Source: an uncultured Ruminococcus sp. | Lineage (GTDB): Bacteria > Bacillota > Clostridia > Oscillospirales > Acutalibacteraceae | Assembly (NCBI GenBank): GCA_902801245.1 | Contig: CADCHW010000012.1 | Span: 9,772 to 51,958, forward strand | Direction of reading: 5' to 3' | DNA: 42,187 nt | Shown here: piece by piece, positions 15,031 through 23,717 of the stretch | Layout of the letters: each line of letters opens with the position of its first letter | Position numbering within the stretch: position 1 is the first letter of the stretch | Program-made: the position numbers and the translations under genes | Notes under the pieces: model-generated | Seen by the model: the letters and a program-made list of their open reading frames with translations, nothing else | Told to the model about the DNA's origin: nothing | The model's database searches: none

Positions 15031-15750
15031 TCAGAAACCGCCGAACCCGGTGTTATTATTTCCGTCGTTCTGCTGATTGTTGTAACCGCTGTAATTACTG
15101 TTGTTGCCGTAATAATTATCGCTGCCGGAATTTTCAAACGGATTATTCTGCGGCTGAGGTTGACCCTGAGCTTGGAAGCCGTTGTTCTGGAATCCGTTAC
15201 TCTGATAAATGTCGTTCTGATAATCCTGCTGCTGATTGAAGCCGGGGTAACCCTGTGGATTATTTCCGCCGTAGGTAGGATAATCGTTGTTGTAACCGTT
15301 GCCGTAACCATTTACGTTATTACCATAGCTTCCCGCACCGTAACCGCCTGCACCGAAATTGCCATAACCGCCTTTTACTGCTCTGGAGCTGGGACCGCTA
15401 TAATAAAGATTGCTGTCAAAAGCGAGCAGCAAAAGGAAAACATACGGCAAAAACATAAGACCTATTCCGAAAGCCGAACTCTTATTGTAAACCTCCGCCA
15501 GCTTAAAATACAGCACAAACGGATAAATCCAGCCTACAACCGGAATAAAACAGATAAGGAAATACAAACCGTTTCCGAAAACAATATCGCTCAAAACATA
15601 AGAATTGTAAATCGGAACAAGACTTTCCCAACCCTGATAGCCTGCTTTTTTGAACAGCTTCCACATTCCAACTATTATTGCTGCCGAAAGTGCGAGGCCT
15701 CCGACAGCCAATGCCGAATCATCATAGTAGTAATCATAACTATAATCCAT
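15031..15750 (-). CDS. membrane protein with DUF5684-like N-terminal half and a prion-like G/N/Q/Y tail
   Basis: 239 residues. A Tyr/Asp-rich N-terminus precedes three to four membrane segments (about 13-30, 60-80 and 94-111). The sequence KKAGYQGWESLVPIYNSYV between the first two is the hallmark of small membrane proteins annotated as DUF5684 or signal-peptidase-I-like; no Ser/Lys protease dyad is visible. Residues 125-239 are a low-complexity tail of Gly, Asn, Gln and Tyr, unlike the rest. ATG at 15750 with AGGAGG 11 nt upstream. It is a single gene with its own promoter and a long leader. Confidence 0.75.
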   Translation of the reverse strand: MDYSYDYYYDDSALAVGGLALSAAIIVGMWKLFKKAGYQGWESLVPIYNSYVLSDIVFGNGLYFLICFIPVVGWIYPFVLYFKLAEVYNKSSAFGIGLMFLPYVFLLLLAFDSNLYYSGPSSRAVKGGYGNFGAGGYGAGSYGNNVNGYGNGYNNDYPTYGGNNPQGYPGFNQQQDYQNDIYQSNGFQNNGFQAQGQPQPQNNPFENSGSDNYYGNNSNYSGYNNQQNDGNNNTGFGGF

Positions 15751-15799
15751 AATTCAACTTACCTCCTGTAATAAATATTAATTTGTGAACAAAGTCCGC

Positions 15800-15905
15800 T
15801 TGAAATACGTGAAAACAATCATTTTCACCTTATTTCATATACCTTAACATAACAATAAACTATCGGTCGTATTCAAAAATTCACGTGCTGTCCGTCGCCG
15901 CTCGG
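15800..15905 (-). repeat. hairpin family A, unit 7, decayed, in the leader of the DUF5684-like gene
   Basis: On the minus strand CACGTGAATTTTTG, ACGACCGATAGTTTATT, then TATATGAAATAAGG and GATTGTTTTCACGTATTT. These are recognisable pieces of the family A arms and lead-in in rearranged or mutated form, between the promoter at 15953 and the ATG at 15750. A GTCGCCGCTCGGCGAC hairpin lies at 15894-15909. Confidence 0.5.
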
Positions 15906-15952
15906 CGACACCTTCCAAAACCGCAAAGTTTATGTTATTAGCGTATACACTT

Positions 15953-15981
15953 ATGATACTACATAATTTCCATTTTGTCAA
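15953..15981 (-). promoter_or_regulatory. promoter of the DUF5684-like gene
   Basis: On the minus strand TTGACA, a 17-nt spacer, TATCAT. The leader is about 195 nt. Confidence 0.75.
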
Positions 15982-16152
15982 TATGAATTAACATTTTGTA
16001 AATTTTTTCTTAATTTATCTAAAATACCATTAATACAATATCGGGCGATTATTATTTTTGACCTGTTTTCACTGATATGTCAATGAAATGTGTAATTGCG
16101 ACAGCCGAAAGTTTAATATTCAACGTGGATTAATTGGGAGTTTACAGTATAT

Positions 16153-16206
16153 AAAAAAGAGAGTTGATATTGACAACATTTCATCAATATGCAACTCTCT
16201 TTATTT
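16153..16206 (-). terminator. intrinsic terminator of the sugar ABC importer operon
   Basis: AGAGAGTTG/CAACTCTCT outer and ATATTGA/TCAATAT inner stems with a one-base bulge, followed by TTTTTTATA on the minus strand. The sequence between it and the promoter at 15981 is AT-rich with nothing recognised. Confidence 0.85.
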
Positions 16207-16243
16207 TAATCAAACAAGGTGAACAACTGTAATTTCAATGTCA

Positions 16244-17188
16244 TTAACCCTTAACTGCACCCGATACAACACCTTCGATGATGTACTTCTGGCATACAAG
16301 ATAGAAAATGATAATCGGAACAATCGCAAGTACGAGCATTGCCATCATAGAACCCATATCTACAGCACCGTAGCCGCCTTTGAGGTACTGAATAGCAATC
16401 GGAACTGTCTTGTACTTTGTAGTATCGAGAACCAGCGACGGAAGAAGATAGTCATTCCAAATCCACATTGCTTCGAGAATAGCAACGGAAATACAAGTGG
16501 GTCTGAGAATAGGCATTACAACCTTGAAATATGTCTGAATGGGGTTACAGCCGTCAATCATCGCTGCTTCCTCGATTTCAATGGGTATCGACTTCGCAAA
16601 TCCGCAGAACATAAATACCGCCAGTCCAGCTCCGAATCCGAGATATACAACAATAATGGTAAACGGACTGTTGAGCTTCAATCTGTCTGCTGTTTTTGCA
16701 AGTGTGTACATAACCATCTGGAACGGTACTATCATTGAAAATACACAAAGATAGTAAAGACACTTTGTAAAAAATGAATTTACTCTTGTAATATACCAAC
16801 CGCACATTGATGTGCAGAGAATAATTACTATAACAGAGCCAACCGTGATAATTGCGGAGTTCTGCAATGCCGAGAAAAATCCGATTTTTTCCACACCCTC
16901 TGTGTAGTTTGAAATTGAGGAAAACGAATCCCCATTCGGAAGCGAGAATGGATTTTTATTAATAAATATCTTTTTCTTAAAAGAATTGATAAACACTAAT
17001 ATAATCGGAACGAGATAAACTACTGAAATAATGCTGAGAATAATTGTCCACAGCGTTGCATAAGGAGATCTTCTTGCACTGCTTACACCGTTCTTTCTTT
17101 TAGCCATCTCATTAACCAAGGCTTGCACGTCGGGCGGCAGTGCATCTCCCTTTTGGAGAGTTTCAGGTGCGTGAACCTTCTTTGCCAT
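16244..17188 (-). CDS. carbohydrate ABC transporter permease, MalG type
   Basis: 314 residues. A ~45-residue cytoplasmic N-terminus precedes six membrane segments. The EAA loop EEAAMIDGCNPIQTYFKVVMP contacts the ATPase. GIYLS-type and YL-WNDYLLPSLVL features are those of the MalG/CUT1 permeases. It forms the inner-membrane channel with the upstream MalF-type permease. Start ATG 17188 overlaps the upstream stop in TAATG, so translation is coupled. No ATPase gene is in the operon; a shared MsmK-type ATPase is expected elsewhere. Confidence 0.92.
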   Translation of the reverse strand: MAKKVHAPETLQKGDALPPDVQALVNEMAKRKNGVSSARRSPYATLWTIILSIISVVYLVPIILVFINSFKKKIFINKNPFSLPNGDSFSSISNYTEGVEKIGFFSALQNSAIITVGSVIVIILCTSMCGWYITRVNSFFTKCLYYLCVFSMIVPFQMVMYTLAKTADRLKLNSPFTIIVVYLGFGAGLAVFMFCGFAKSIPIEIEEAAMIDGCNPIQTYFKVVMPILRPTCISVAILEAMWIWNDYLLPSLVLDTTKYKTVPIAIQYLKGGYGAVDMGSMMAMLVLAIVPIIIFYLVCQKYIIEGVVSGAVKG

Positions 17189-18033
17189 TACTGCTGAACC
17201 TCCTTCCGATGAGTCAAAATAAGCTGCGTAATCGAAATCGCACCAACAATGAGGAAGAACATAACAGCCTTAGCCTGTCCTACACCTTCGGCACCTACTC
17301 TGCCGTAGAACGTGTTGTAAATGTTGAGTGCGAGAAGCTCGGACTTATTAGCCGGCAAGCCGTTTGTAAGTGCGAGGTTCTGGTCAAAGAGCTTAAATGA
17401 GTTTGTGAGAGTTAAGAATGTACAAATTGTGATAGACGGCATAACCATCGGGAGAATAACCTTTCTCAAAACCTGACCGTTAGTAGCACCGTCAATTCTT
17501 GCTGCTTCGAGCAATTCGCCCGGAATATTCTGAATACCTGCAATGTAAATAATCATCATATAACCGATTTGCTGCCAGTTCATAAGGATTATCATACCCC
17601 AGAAGCCGTACGCTTCACTGAACGTAAGCGTTGCACCGAACTTGCCGAGAATACCGTTTAAAATCAACTGCCAAATGTAACCGAGTACAATACCGCCGAT
17701 TAAGTTTGGCATAAAGAATACTGTTCTGAATATATTTGTACCTCTGATACCTTTGGTAAGCAACATAGCAATTGCAAATGCAAATATATTAATTGTTACT
17801 ACCGAAACTACCGCAAACAATGCCGTATACCATAGAGCGTGTTTAAAGTCGGAATCTCCAAACATATTTGAATAGTTCTTGAATCCTACAAATTTTGCGT
17901 CGTTTACCGTGGTAAACTCACAAAACGAAAGATAAATACCCAAACCAAAGGGTACTATAAAGCCTATGATAAATGCTATAAAAGTCGGCAATGCAAAAAG
18001 CGGAAAATATGGTCTTAATACTTTTTTGTTCAC
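17188..18033 (-). CDS. carbohydrate ABC transporter permease, MalF type
   Basis: 281 residues with six membrane segments. The EAA loop is LEAARIDGATNGQVLRKVILP. The N-terminus (FALPTFIAFIIGFIVPFGLGIYLSFCEFT) and the FVGFKNYSNMF periplasmic entry are typical of CUT1 MalF-type permeases. Start GTG at 18033 follows AAGAAGGGAAG. It pairs with the MalG-type gene by a 1-nt overlap. A ~200-nt gap separates it from the DUF815 gene and holds a CTTTGC-T-GCAAAG hairpin, which may set expression relative to the binding protein. Confidence 0.92.
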   Translation of the reverse strand: MNKKVLRPYFPLFALPTFIAFIIGFIVPFGLGIYLSFCEFTTVNDAKFVGFKNYSNMFGDSDFKHALWYTALFAVVSVVTINIFAFAIAMLLTKGIRGTNIFRTVFFMPNLIGGIVLGYIWQLILNGILGKFGATLTFSEAYGFWGMIILMNWQQIGYMMIIYIAGIQNIPGELLEAARIDGATNGQVLRKVILPMVMPSITICTFLTLTNSFKLFDQNLALTNGLPANKSELLALNIYNTFYGRVGAEGVGQAKAVMFFLIVGAISITQLILTHRKEVQQ

Positions 18034-18230
18034 TGCGATCTTCCCTTCTTGTTAGCCAAATACTGCCAATCTGCGTTAAATACATTCTGCTATGAAAACT
18101 TTGCAGCAAAGAGTTTTCGTATTTCCTACGTTAATTGACAATATAATTATAAGCCATATATTTTTGCAAAATTAATATTAAATTACTGAATAAAATACAA
18201 TCAATAATATCTTTGTGGGACAAGAAGTAA

Positions 18231-19532
18231 TCACTGCCTGCCCAGAAGATAGTCAATAAACTGCTGTGCCGTCCTGCCCGAAAGTCCACCGTGACTAAGC
18301 TCCCAGCGGTTTGCTTCAAGAAGAAGCTCCTGCTCGGGAACGTTCACACCGTGACGTTCTGCAAGAACCTTTACTATATTTTGAAACTGTTTTTTATCGG
18401 GCGAACCGAAATAAATTGTAACGCCGAATCTCGCCGCAAGAGATAATTTTTCCTGAACGGTATCCGTTTTATGAACATTATCCGTCCAACCCTCTCTGTC
18501 GGAGAAATTCTCTTTTATAAGATGTCTTCTGTTTGAGGTTGCATAAATCAGAACGTTTTGGGGTTTCTTTTCAAGACCGCCCTCGATAACCGCTTTGAGA
18601 TATTTGTACTCAACCTCGAACTCCTCAAAAGACAAGTCGTCCATATAAATTATAAACTTGTAATTTCGATTTTTAATCTGAGCGATAACATCGTTAAGGT
18701 CTTGAAACTGATGCTTGTAAACCTCAATAATTCTAAGACCGTCTTCATAATATTTATTGAGAACAGCCTTAATGCTTGAGGATTTTCCCGTGCCTGCGTC
18801 ACCGAACAAAAGACAGTTATTCGCTCTTTTACCTGCAAGAAAAGCTTCGGTATTTTCCGTAAGTTTCTGCTTTGCACTTTCGTAGCCGACCAAATCGTCA
18901 AGGTTGACGTGTGCAATATTCGTTATAGGAACAATATGTACTCCGCTGTCGCTGTGAGCTATGCGAAAAGCCTTGTGTAAGCCGAGCTTTCCCACACCGA
19001 AACGGCGGTAGAAATCAATGACATACTTTGCGAACTCTCCGATACTTTTACTCTCCGCAAGATTACAGCTTAGTTCACAAATGCAGTCACGAATACGCTT
19101 GTTAAAAGCCTTTCCTGCACCGTCAACACGTTTGTAATTCAAAATCATATCAAACACGGAGCTGTCTACGATCCTGCCGAGATTTTTGAAATCGTATGAA
19201 AAAAGTTCTCTGAAAATCAGAAAATCGTGCATAGCAAGCTCTAGCAGTGTGCCGTTATTAATACCTCTGATTTCACAGGATTTACTGAAAACATTCTCAT
19301 TATTCACAAGCAAAAGGGTCAGATAATTCTGCCAGAGATTCTTTTCAAATCCGTAAGTACCTGCAAAGTCCACAAGCATATGAACAGACGAATATATTTT
19401 CTCTTTATATGCTTTGGCAAGCCGAATATTTCCGTCAACAGAATTAATGCCGTTCATAACTTCCGAAATATTATTCAGAATTTCGGCATCGTCAAGCTCT
19501 CTGTAAATTATCAATTCATCAACATTTGCCAT
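18231..19532 (-). CDS. DUF815 AAA+ ATPase
   Basis: 433 residues. Residues 1-205 are a helical, non-catalytic N-terminal half. The AAA+ core follows, with Walker A FGDAGTGKSS (243-252), Walker B FIIYMDDLSFEE (293-304), sensor 1 YATSN (330-334), an Arg-rich finger region NRRHLIKENF and sensor 2 GLSGRTAQQF (416-425). This is the DUF815 family, present in many bacteria and of unknown role. ATG at 19532 with GGAG nine nt upstream. It is inserted between the sugar-binding protein and the two permeases, all on one strand, which is unusual. Confidence 0.88.
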   Translation of the reverse strand: MANVDELIIYRELDDAEILNNISEVMNGINSVDGNIRLAKAYKEKIYSSVHMLVDFAGTYGFEKNLWQNYLTLLLVNNENVFSKSCEIRGINNGTLLELAMHDFLIFRELFSYDFKNLGRIVDSSVFDMILNYKRVDGAGKAFNKRIRDCICELSCNLAESKSIGEFAKYVIDFYRRFGVGKLGLHKAFRIAHSDSGVHIVPITNIAHVNLDDLVGYESAKQKLTENTEAFLAGKRANNCLLFGDAGTGKSSSIKAVLNKYYEDGLRIIEVYKHQFQDLNDVIAQIKNRNYKFIIYMDDLSFEEFEVEYKYLKAVIEGGLEKKPQNVLIYATSNRRHLIKENFSDREGWTDNVHKTDTVQEKLSLAARFGVTIYFGSPDKKQFQNIVKVLAERHGVNVPEQELLLEANRWELSHGGLSGRTAQQFIDYLLGRQ

Positions 19533-19635
19533 TTAAAACCACTCCAAAAAATCTTCCCCGACAAACTTCTTCACAGTAAAAAACACTTTTTCGATAACCG
19601 TCGAAATCTTAAAGAAGATATGTATAAAACACCCC

Positions 19636-19669
19636 CGGAAGTGAACGGAGAAAATCCGTCCACTTTCCG
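19636..19669 (-). terminator. hairpin between the binding-protein gene and the rest of the operon
   Basis: CGGAAGTG/CACTTTCCG with an inner ACGGA/TCCGT stem, strong but followed by GGGGGTGTTTT rather than a clean T-run. It is more likely a partial terminator or a 3' stabiliser, which would make the binding protein more abundant than the membrane parts. Confidence 0.55.
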
Positions 19670-19692
19670 AAGTTATTTATTATAATAAAAAA

Positions 19693-21135
19693 TTACTCAG
19701 CTGTTTCCTCTGCGTTGTCGGCAGTTTCTGCTTCGCCGTCATCAGCTGCCTCTTTATTTGCGATATCAGCTTTAGCGGCTGCATACTCATCTTTCCAACC
19801 CTGTACAAATGCTTTCTCAACATCTGCCCACTGTTCGTCGCCCTGACCTTTCTGAGCATAGATAAGGAGTGCTGAACCGAGGTCGTCCTTCCACTTCTCA
19901 CTCGGAATTGTAGAGAAGTTCCAAGAAACAGGAGTTTTGCCGCTTGCGATGTACTCATTGGAAGCAGTAATAAGAGCGTTATTAGCCTGATACTTTTCGT
20001 CGTCAAATGTTGTGAACGGAGTTACAAATCCCATCTGGTTAGCCAAACTATCTCTTCCGGTATCACTTGTGATAACCCACTTAAGGAAGTCGAGAGTAGC
20101 CTGAATGTCGGCTTCATTAGCCTTGCTGTTTACGCACCAATAGTTCTCCGAACCTGTGCAAAGACCCTGTTCTTCTTCACCCTCTGCACCAATATAAATC
20201 GGAAGCATACCGAGGTCTTCATCTGTCATACCTGCGTCAATACAAGCCTGATAAGCCCATGTACCGTTCTGATAGAACACAGCTTCGCCGAGGCAGAACT
20301 CGGAAGTAGCGTCGTCGCCTGTCTTACCGGAAATCATCTTAGGCTCGCAAGTGGAGTTGTTGAGATAGAGATCCCAGATAGCTCTGTAGTTATCAAGGTA
20401 TGTACCATCCATAGTTTCTGCTGCATTGATGTTCTTATCCTTGTACTCATAGTAAATCGGGAGGTTTGCAAGGTGTGTCTTAAATCTCCAGTCGGAGCTT
20501 GAATCCATACCTGCGGAAGTGAACGCACCCTGAATACCGAGGTCAGCTTTCTTGGACTGAATGTCCTCAACAACATTCTTCAAAGTTTCAAAGTTTTTAA
20601 TGTCGTCGGCACTCTTGATAACAGCACCGTCTGTAGCGATGTATTTATCGAGAAGCGTCTTGTTGTAAATAATACCGTATGTTTCGATAACATAAGCGAT
20701 ACCCTTAACTTGGTCATTCTCAATGAGAGCGAAGTCATCACTCTTAAGGTTGGAGTAAAGGTCGGTGTTCTTGAGGTCGTAGCAATAATCTGTCCAAGAA
20801 GCAAGCTCAACAGGACCGTTTACCTGGAAGAGTGTGGGAGCGTTCTCCTTAGCCATTTCAGCCTTAAGCTTAGATTCGTAAGTACCGGAAGCAGCTGTTT
20901 CAACAGTTACCTCTACACCTGTTTCCTTTGTGTAAGTTTCGGCAAGCTTCTTCCAATCGTCAGCCTGCTCGGGCTTGAAGTTGAGGTAGTAAACCTTTCC
21001 GCCGCTTGCGGAACTACTCTGAGAACCTGAACCTGTATTGTTGTCACCTGTGTCTGCCGAACCGCAGCCTGCCAATGCACAAACTGCAAGAGATGCTGCC
21101 ATTGCAAGGGCAATACCCTTCTTTAAATTTTTCAT
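19693..21135 (-). CDS. sugar ABC transporter substrate-binding lipoprotein
   Basis: 480 residues. Signal peptide with lipobox ALAGC (Cys24), a Ser/Gly linker, then a family 1 solute-binding fold: VYYLNFKPEQADDWKKLAE, LFQVNGPVELASW, FCLGEAVFYQNGTWAYQA and TLDFLKWVITSDTG are typical of CUT1 (maltose/oligosaccharide-type) binding proteins. The C-terminus ends in an acidic Asp/Glu/Ala tail of about 25 residues. Start ATG 21135 after AAGGAGAT. First gene of the importer operon; the ligand cannot be read directly. Confidence 0.92.
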   Translation of the reverse strand: MKNLKKGIALAMAASLAVCALAGCGSADTGDNNTGSGSQSSSASGGKVYYLNFKPEQADDWKKLAETYTKETGVEVTVETAASGTYESKLKAEMAKENAPTLFQVNGPVELASWTDYCYDLKNTDLYSNLKSDDFALIENDQVKGIAYVIETYGIIYNKTLLDKYIATDGAVIKSADDIKNFETLKNVVEDIQSKKADLGIQGAFTSAGMDSSSDWRFKTHLANLPIYYEYKDKNINAAETMDGTYLDNYRAIWDLYLNNSTCEPKMISGKTGDDATSEFCLGEAVFYQNGTWAYQACIDAGMTDEDLGMLPIYIGAEGEEEQGLCTGSENYWCVNSKANEADIQATLDFLKWVITSDTGRDSLANQMGFVTPFTTFDDEKYQANNALITASNEYIASGKTPVSWNFSTIPSEKWKDDLGSALLIYAQKGQGDEQWADVEKAFVQGWKDEYAAAKADIANKEAADDGEAETADNAEETAE

Positions 21136-21192
21136 AATAATTATCTCCTTTGTATAAATTGCCGAACAAAATCCACTTCGACTTCTAATGAT

Positions 21193-21221
21193 ATTTTAAC
21201 ACGTCTAAAAGTATTTTTCAA
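21193..21221 (-). promoter_or_regulatory. promoter of the sugar importer operon
   Basis: On the minus strand TTGAAA, a 17-nt spacer, TAAAAT. The leader is about 55 nt. No clear operator palindrome was recognised around it. Confidence 0.7.
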
Positions 21222-21496
21222 TAGTTTCTTGAAATTTATTAAAATATTTTTGTAAAATCAAAATTTAATGACAGATTGCATATATTTTTCAACCTATTTT
21301 TGGTTGTATTGACCAACGATTTTTTTTGCATAAATATGGTTAAATTTACTGTCACAAATGTTAGTTTTATATAATTCAGGGTAAATTTACCCATATAAGA
21401 AATTAACGATTTCATTACTGCATTTTTTAAATAGTTATGCAAATCGCAAAGGTTTATATTATAAGTTATTTTTGTATTGTTATACTGCATAATTGT
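21222..21496. other. AT-rich divergent intergenic DNA
   Basis: No gene recognised between the importer promoter and element C copy 3. Low complexity, with several short open frames that lack ribosome sites. Confidence 0.6.
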
Positions 21497-21593
21497 TATA
21501 CTCGCAAGCATTAAGATTTACCTCTTTTCTTTGCAAGTTAGTTTCGTAGCCCATAAGCTTTAGAATGGTAAATCTTTTTAAATTCTTAGTATA
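21497..21593. mobile_element. element C, short variant (97 bp)
   Basis: TATACTCGCAAGCATTAAGATTTA at the left and TAAATC...TTAGTATA at the right repeat the ends of the 181/190-bp copies. The GC-rich core is absent and replaced by an unrelated ~45 bp (CTCTTTTCTTTGCAAG...). Confidence 0.7.
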
Positions 21594-21637
21594 AATTATG
21601 CTTATTTGTGTAAATTTTTCCATCCAATAAAAATTTA

Positions 21638-21665
21638 TTGCTAACACAGTGCCGCTTATTATAAT
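21638..21665 (+). promoter_or_regulatory. promoter candidate of the MecA-like gene
   Basis: TTGCTA, a 16-nt spacer, TATAAT, with a second overlapping ATAATA. It lies about 45 bp beyond the right end of element C. Confidence 0.6.
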
Positions 21666-21778
21666 ATAATAGTATAGACAAAATTGTGGCTGAGATATTT
21701 TTGAAATGATTCTCTCTTTGGGATATTCGTTGCACAGAGTGAATAGAAAAAAATAATCAGCCACGAAGGGAGTACATT

Positions 21779-22342
21779 ATGTTCATTGAACAATTAGACA
21801 AGACAAGACTGCTTATCACATTGGAGAATGAAGACCTGAGTATCTTTGACCTTAGTCCCGATTCTCTTTCAATGGAAGATAAAGAAACAAGAGATTTATT
21901 CAAGCAGCTTCTGGCTTTGGCGGCGGTCAAAACGGGGGTTGTGCTTCGCAATAAAACTATTTCGGTGGAGCTTATGCCGTATGACCGTGGGTGTTTTATT
22001 CTTGCGACAATTAAAGGAAAAGGTACTCGTAAAATTTACAGGATTAAAAAGACAACTTCCTATCTTCCGGTAAGGTTTGAAAATATCGGTGATATGTTAG
22101 ATGCGGTGAAAAATCTTTACGTTAAGGGATTTACGGAGTATAATTGCAGTCTGTACGGCGACAGGAATTTTTATTATCTTTTAATGTCTTCAAAAGCGGC
22201 TATTCCGAAATCCGCACGGATAATGCTTTCGGAGTACGGCAAAATTCTCCCAAGTGACAATTTGACTGTGAGCAGAATTCGTGAGGTATGCAAATTAATT
22301 TGCGAAGATAATTCAATAGTATCATTGGGAAAACAGTTATAA
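21779..22342 (+). CDS. MecA-like adaptor protein for ClpC
   Basis: 187 residues, slightly short for MecA (about 200-240). The N-terminal domain, MFIEQLDKTRLLITLENEDL...FDLSPDSL, then LFKQLLALAAVKTG and ISVELMPYDRGCFILATI, matches the MecA substrate-binding domain. A Lys-rich linker leads to a C-terminal domain (SYLPVRFENIGDMLDAVKNLY...YGDRNFYYLL), the ClpC-binding part. It should deliver proteins to ClpCP and so affect competence, sporulation or stress regulators. ATG at 21779 with AAGGGAG six nt upstream. Confidence 0.75.
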   Translation: MFIEQLDKTRLLITLENEDLSIFDLSPDSLSMEDKETRDLFKQLLALAAVKTGVVLRNKTISVELMPYDRGCFILATIKGKGTRKIYRIKKTTSYLPVRFENIGDMLDAVKNLYVKGFTEYNCSLYGDRNFYYLLMSSKAAIPKSARIMLSEYGKILPSDNLTVSRIREVCKLICEDNSIVSLGKQL

Positions 22343-22350
22343 CACAACGC

Positions 22351-22384
22351 AAAAACCCTCCCCGAATATTCTTCGGAGAGGGTT
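22351..22384 (-). terminator. terminator of the pilin operon (also at the end of the mecA-like gene)
   Basis: AACCCTC-CCGAA hairpin with one mismatch. On the minus strand it is followed by TTTTTGCG. The plus side lacks a T-run. Confidence 0.7.
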
Positions 22385-22412
22385 CTCTGTTAATAAATAC
22401 TATTCAAAGCAA

Positions 22413-23105
22413 TTATGAAGTCGCTGCGTCTTTCTGTGTGCTGAGTGAATGGAAACCGATACAATAAACCGGTGTTTCCTCTGCCGACCAATGAATGGAA
22501 GCCGTATTTCCGCCGAAAAGCATAGAGCCGCTTTCAAAAGCCTTTGAATCGCTTACATGAGAATTACCCAATACAATACCGCCGCTGTAAGTGTAATTGG
22601 CTGTTTTAACCTTATAAACCAGCTTATAGGGCATATTATCCGTTTCCGAATCATCGGCATCGTAATCCAACGGACAGATATCGATTGTAACGTCCTCAAC
22701 CTGGTCAATAATCAGCCTATTGCTTGATGAAGAGGAATCCGAGTAAATCTTGAAAACAAGCTGCTTGCTTTTGTTATTGTAATACAGAAGTTCATCGTCT
22801 GTATCGGGTTCAAAGTCGTCTGCCGGAACGCCCTCGCCGCTTGAACCTGCCGCAATCCAATAATAAACATCAACATTCGAGGCAGTCTGAAACTCATTAC
22901 GGATAAATTTCTCCATTTGAGTTGTGCTGTACTGGTCGGTTGTGAGCTTGCCTGTATCTCTTACCGTTGTTTGAACAGATAAGAAAATACTTACCGTTGC
23001 GGTTGAAATAATTGACATAATAACCACAACCGCAATTAATTCAACCAACGTAAAGCCTTTCTTGCTTTGCTTAGTGTATTTCTTAAAATACTCTTTCATA
23101 TTCAT
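22413..23105 (-). CDS. type IV prepilin-like protein (PilW position)
   Basis: 230 residues from ATG 23105, with AAAGGCGG seven nt upstream. The type III leader QSKKG|FTLVE is cleaved after Gly17, with Glu at +5 and a hydrophobic helix to about residue 42. LIAVVVIMSIISTATVSIF is a normal N_methyl pilin helix. The remaining ~190 residues are mostly beta, with Asp/Ser-rich stretches, and end in YCIGFHSLST. The family would place it as a minor pilin that helps prime or adapt the fibre. Last gene of the three-pilin operon, 21 bp after its neighbour. Confidence 0.85.
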   Translation of the reverse strand: MNMKEYFKKYTKQSKKGFTLVELIAVVVIMSIISTATVSIFLSVQTTVRDTGKLTTDQYSTTQMEKFIRNEFQTASNVDVYYWIAAGSSGEGVPADDFEPDTDDELLYYNNKSKQLVFKIYSDSSSSSNRLIIDQVEDVTIDICPLDYDADDSETDNMPYKLVYKVKTANYTYSGGIVLGNSHVSDSKAFESGSMLFGGNTASIHWSAEETPVYCIGFHSLSTQKDAATS

Positions 23106-23126
23106 AATATTACCGCCTTTCAATTA

Positions 23127-23717
23127 TCACGTAACGTCGTCAATATAATTGGACGGTGCGAAAGCCGTGATGTCAATACATCTGAAATCGGAATCTCCGC
23201 TTATTTCTCTGTAAAACACACGAACAGTAATATCCCAGCCTATTTCTACAGCTTCGGTATATGTGCCCGAACCATCGGAAACCTCGTTGGAGGTTTCCGA
23301 CGTTACTCCGGTAATCTTGCACTGAATGAGTGCACCAGAATCACCGGGGTTAAACGAAGCAGGATCGGAAAGTGTATTAACACGTTCAACCTTGCCTACC
23401 GCAGTTTCGCTGTCGTTGTTCTGTGGGTCGGACATATCGTTGAGTACGCCGTCAACTTTAGTTGCCACAGTAGTGAGATCATCAACGTTGGTCGGGTTTA
23501 AGCCTGTGCATATTGAAAGAACTTCATCAGCCACAAGCTGTCCCCTAAACGATGCTTTTTCACGGGAGTTGTTGGAGAACACCATTTGTCTTGAAAAAGC
23601 AACTGCGTTAAGAACTCCCACAAATACGATAGCAAGAACAAAAATTGCACATAAAACTTCAACTAAAGTAAGACCTTTTTTGCTTTTTTTCTGTTTGAAA
23701 TAATTACGTATGCGCAA
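23127..23717 (-). CDS. type IV prepilin-like protein (PilV position)
   Basis: 196 residues. The leader KKSKKG|LTLVEV is cut after Gly15, with Glu at +5. LCAIFVLAIVFVGVLNAV matches the PilV-type pattern VLVAI-VLAIG-LG. The start codon is TTG at 23717, eight nt after AGGAGG, and lies inside the last codons of the giant pilin gene (14-bp overlap), so it probably depends on translation of that gene. The body is a ~150-residue beta-rich domain with Asp/Ser/Thr. Function as a minor pilin is inferred from leader and operon. Confidence 0.85.
   Translation of the reverse strand: MRIRNYFKQKKSKKGLTLVEVLCAIFVLAIVFVGVLNAVAFSRQMVFSNNSREKASFRGQLVADEVLSICTGLNPTNVDDLTTVATKVDGVLNDMSDPQNNDSETAVGKVERVNTLSDPASFNPGDSGALIQCKITGVTSETSNEVSDGSGTYTEAVEIGWDITVRVFYREISGDSDFRCIDITAFAPSNYIDDVT

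Noticed and set aside
18034-18230. Strong internal promoter for the two permeases
   Set aside because: A TATAAT is present, but the only good -35 (TTGCAA) is 12 nt away; 18-nt spacing gives a poor TTAATT.
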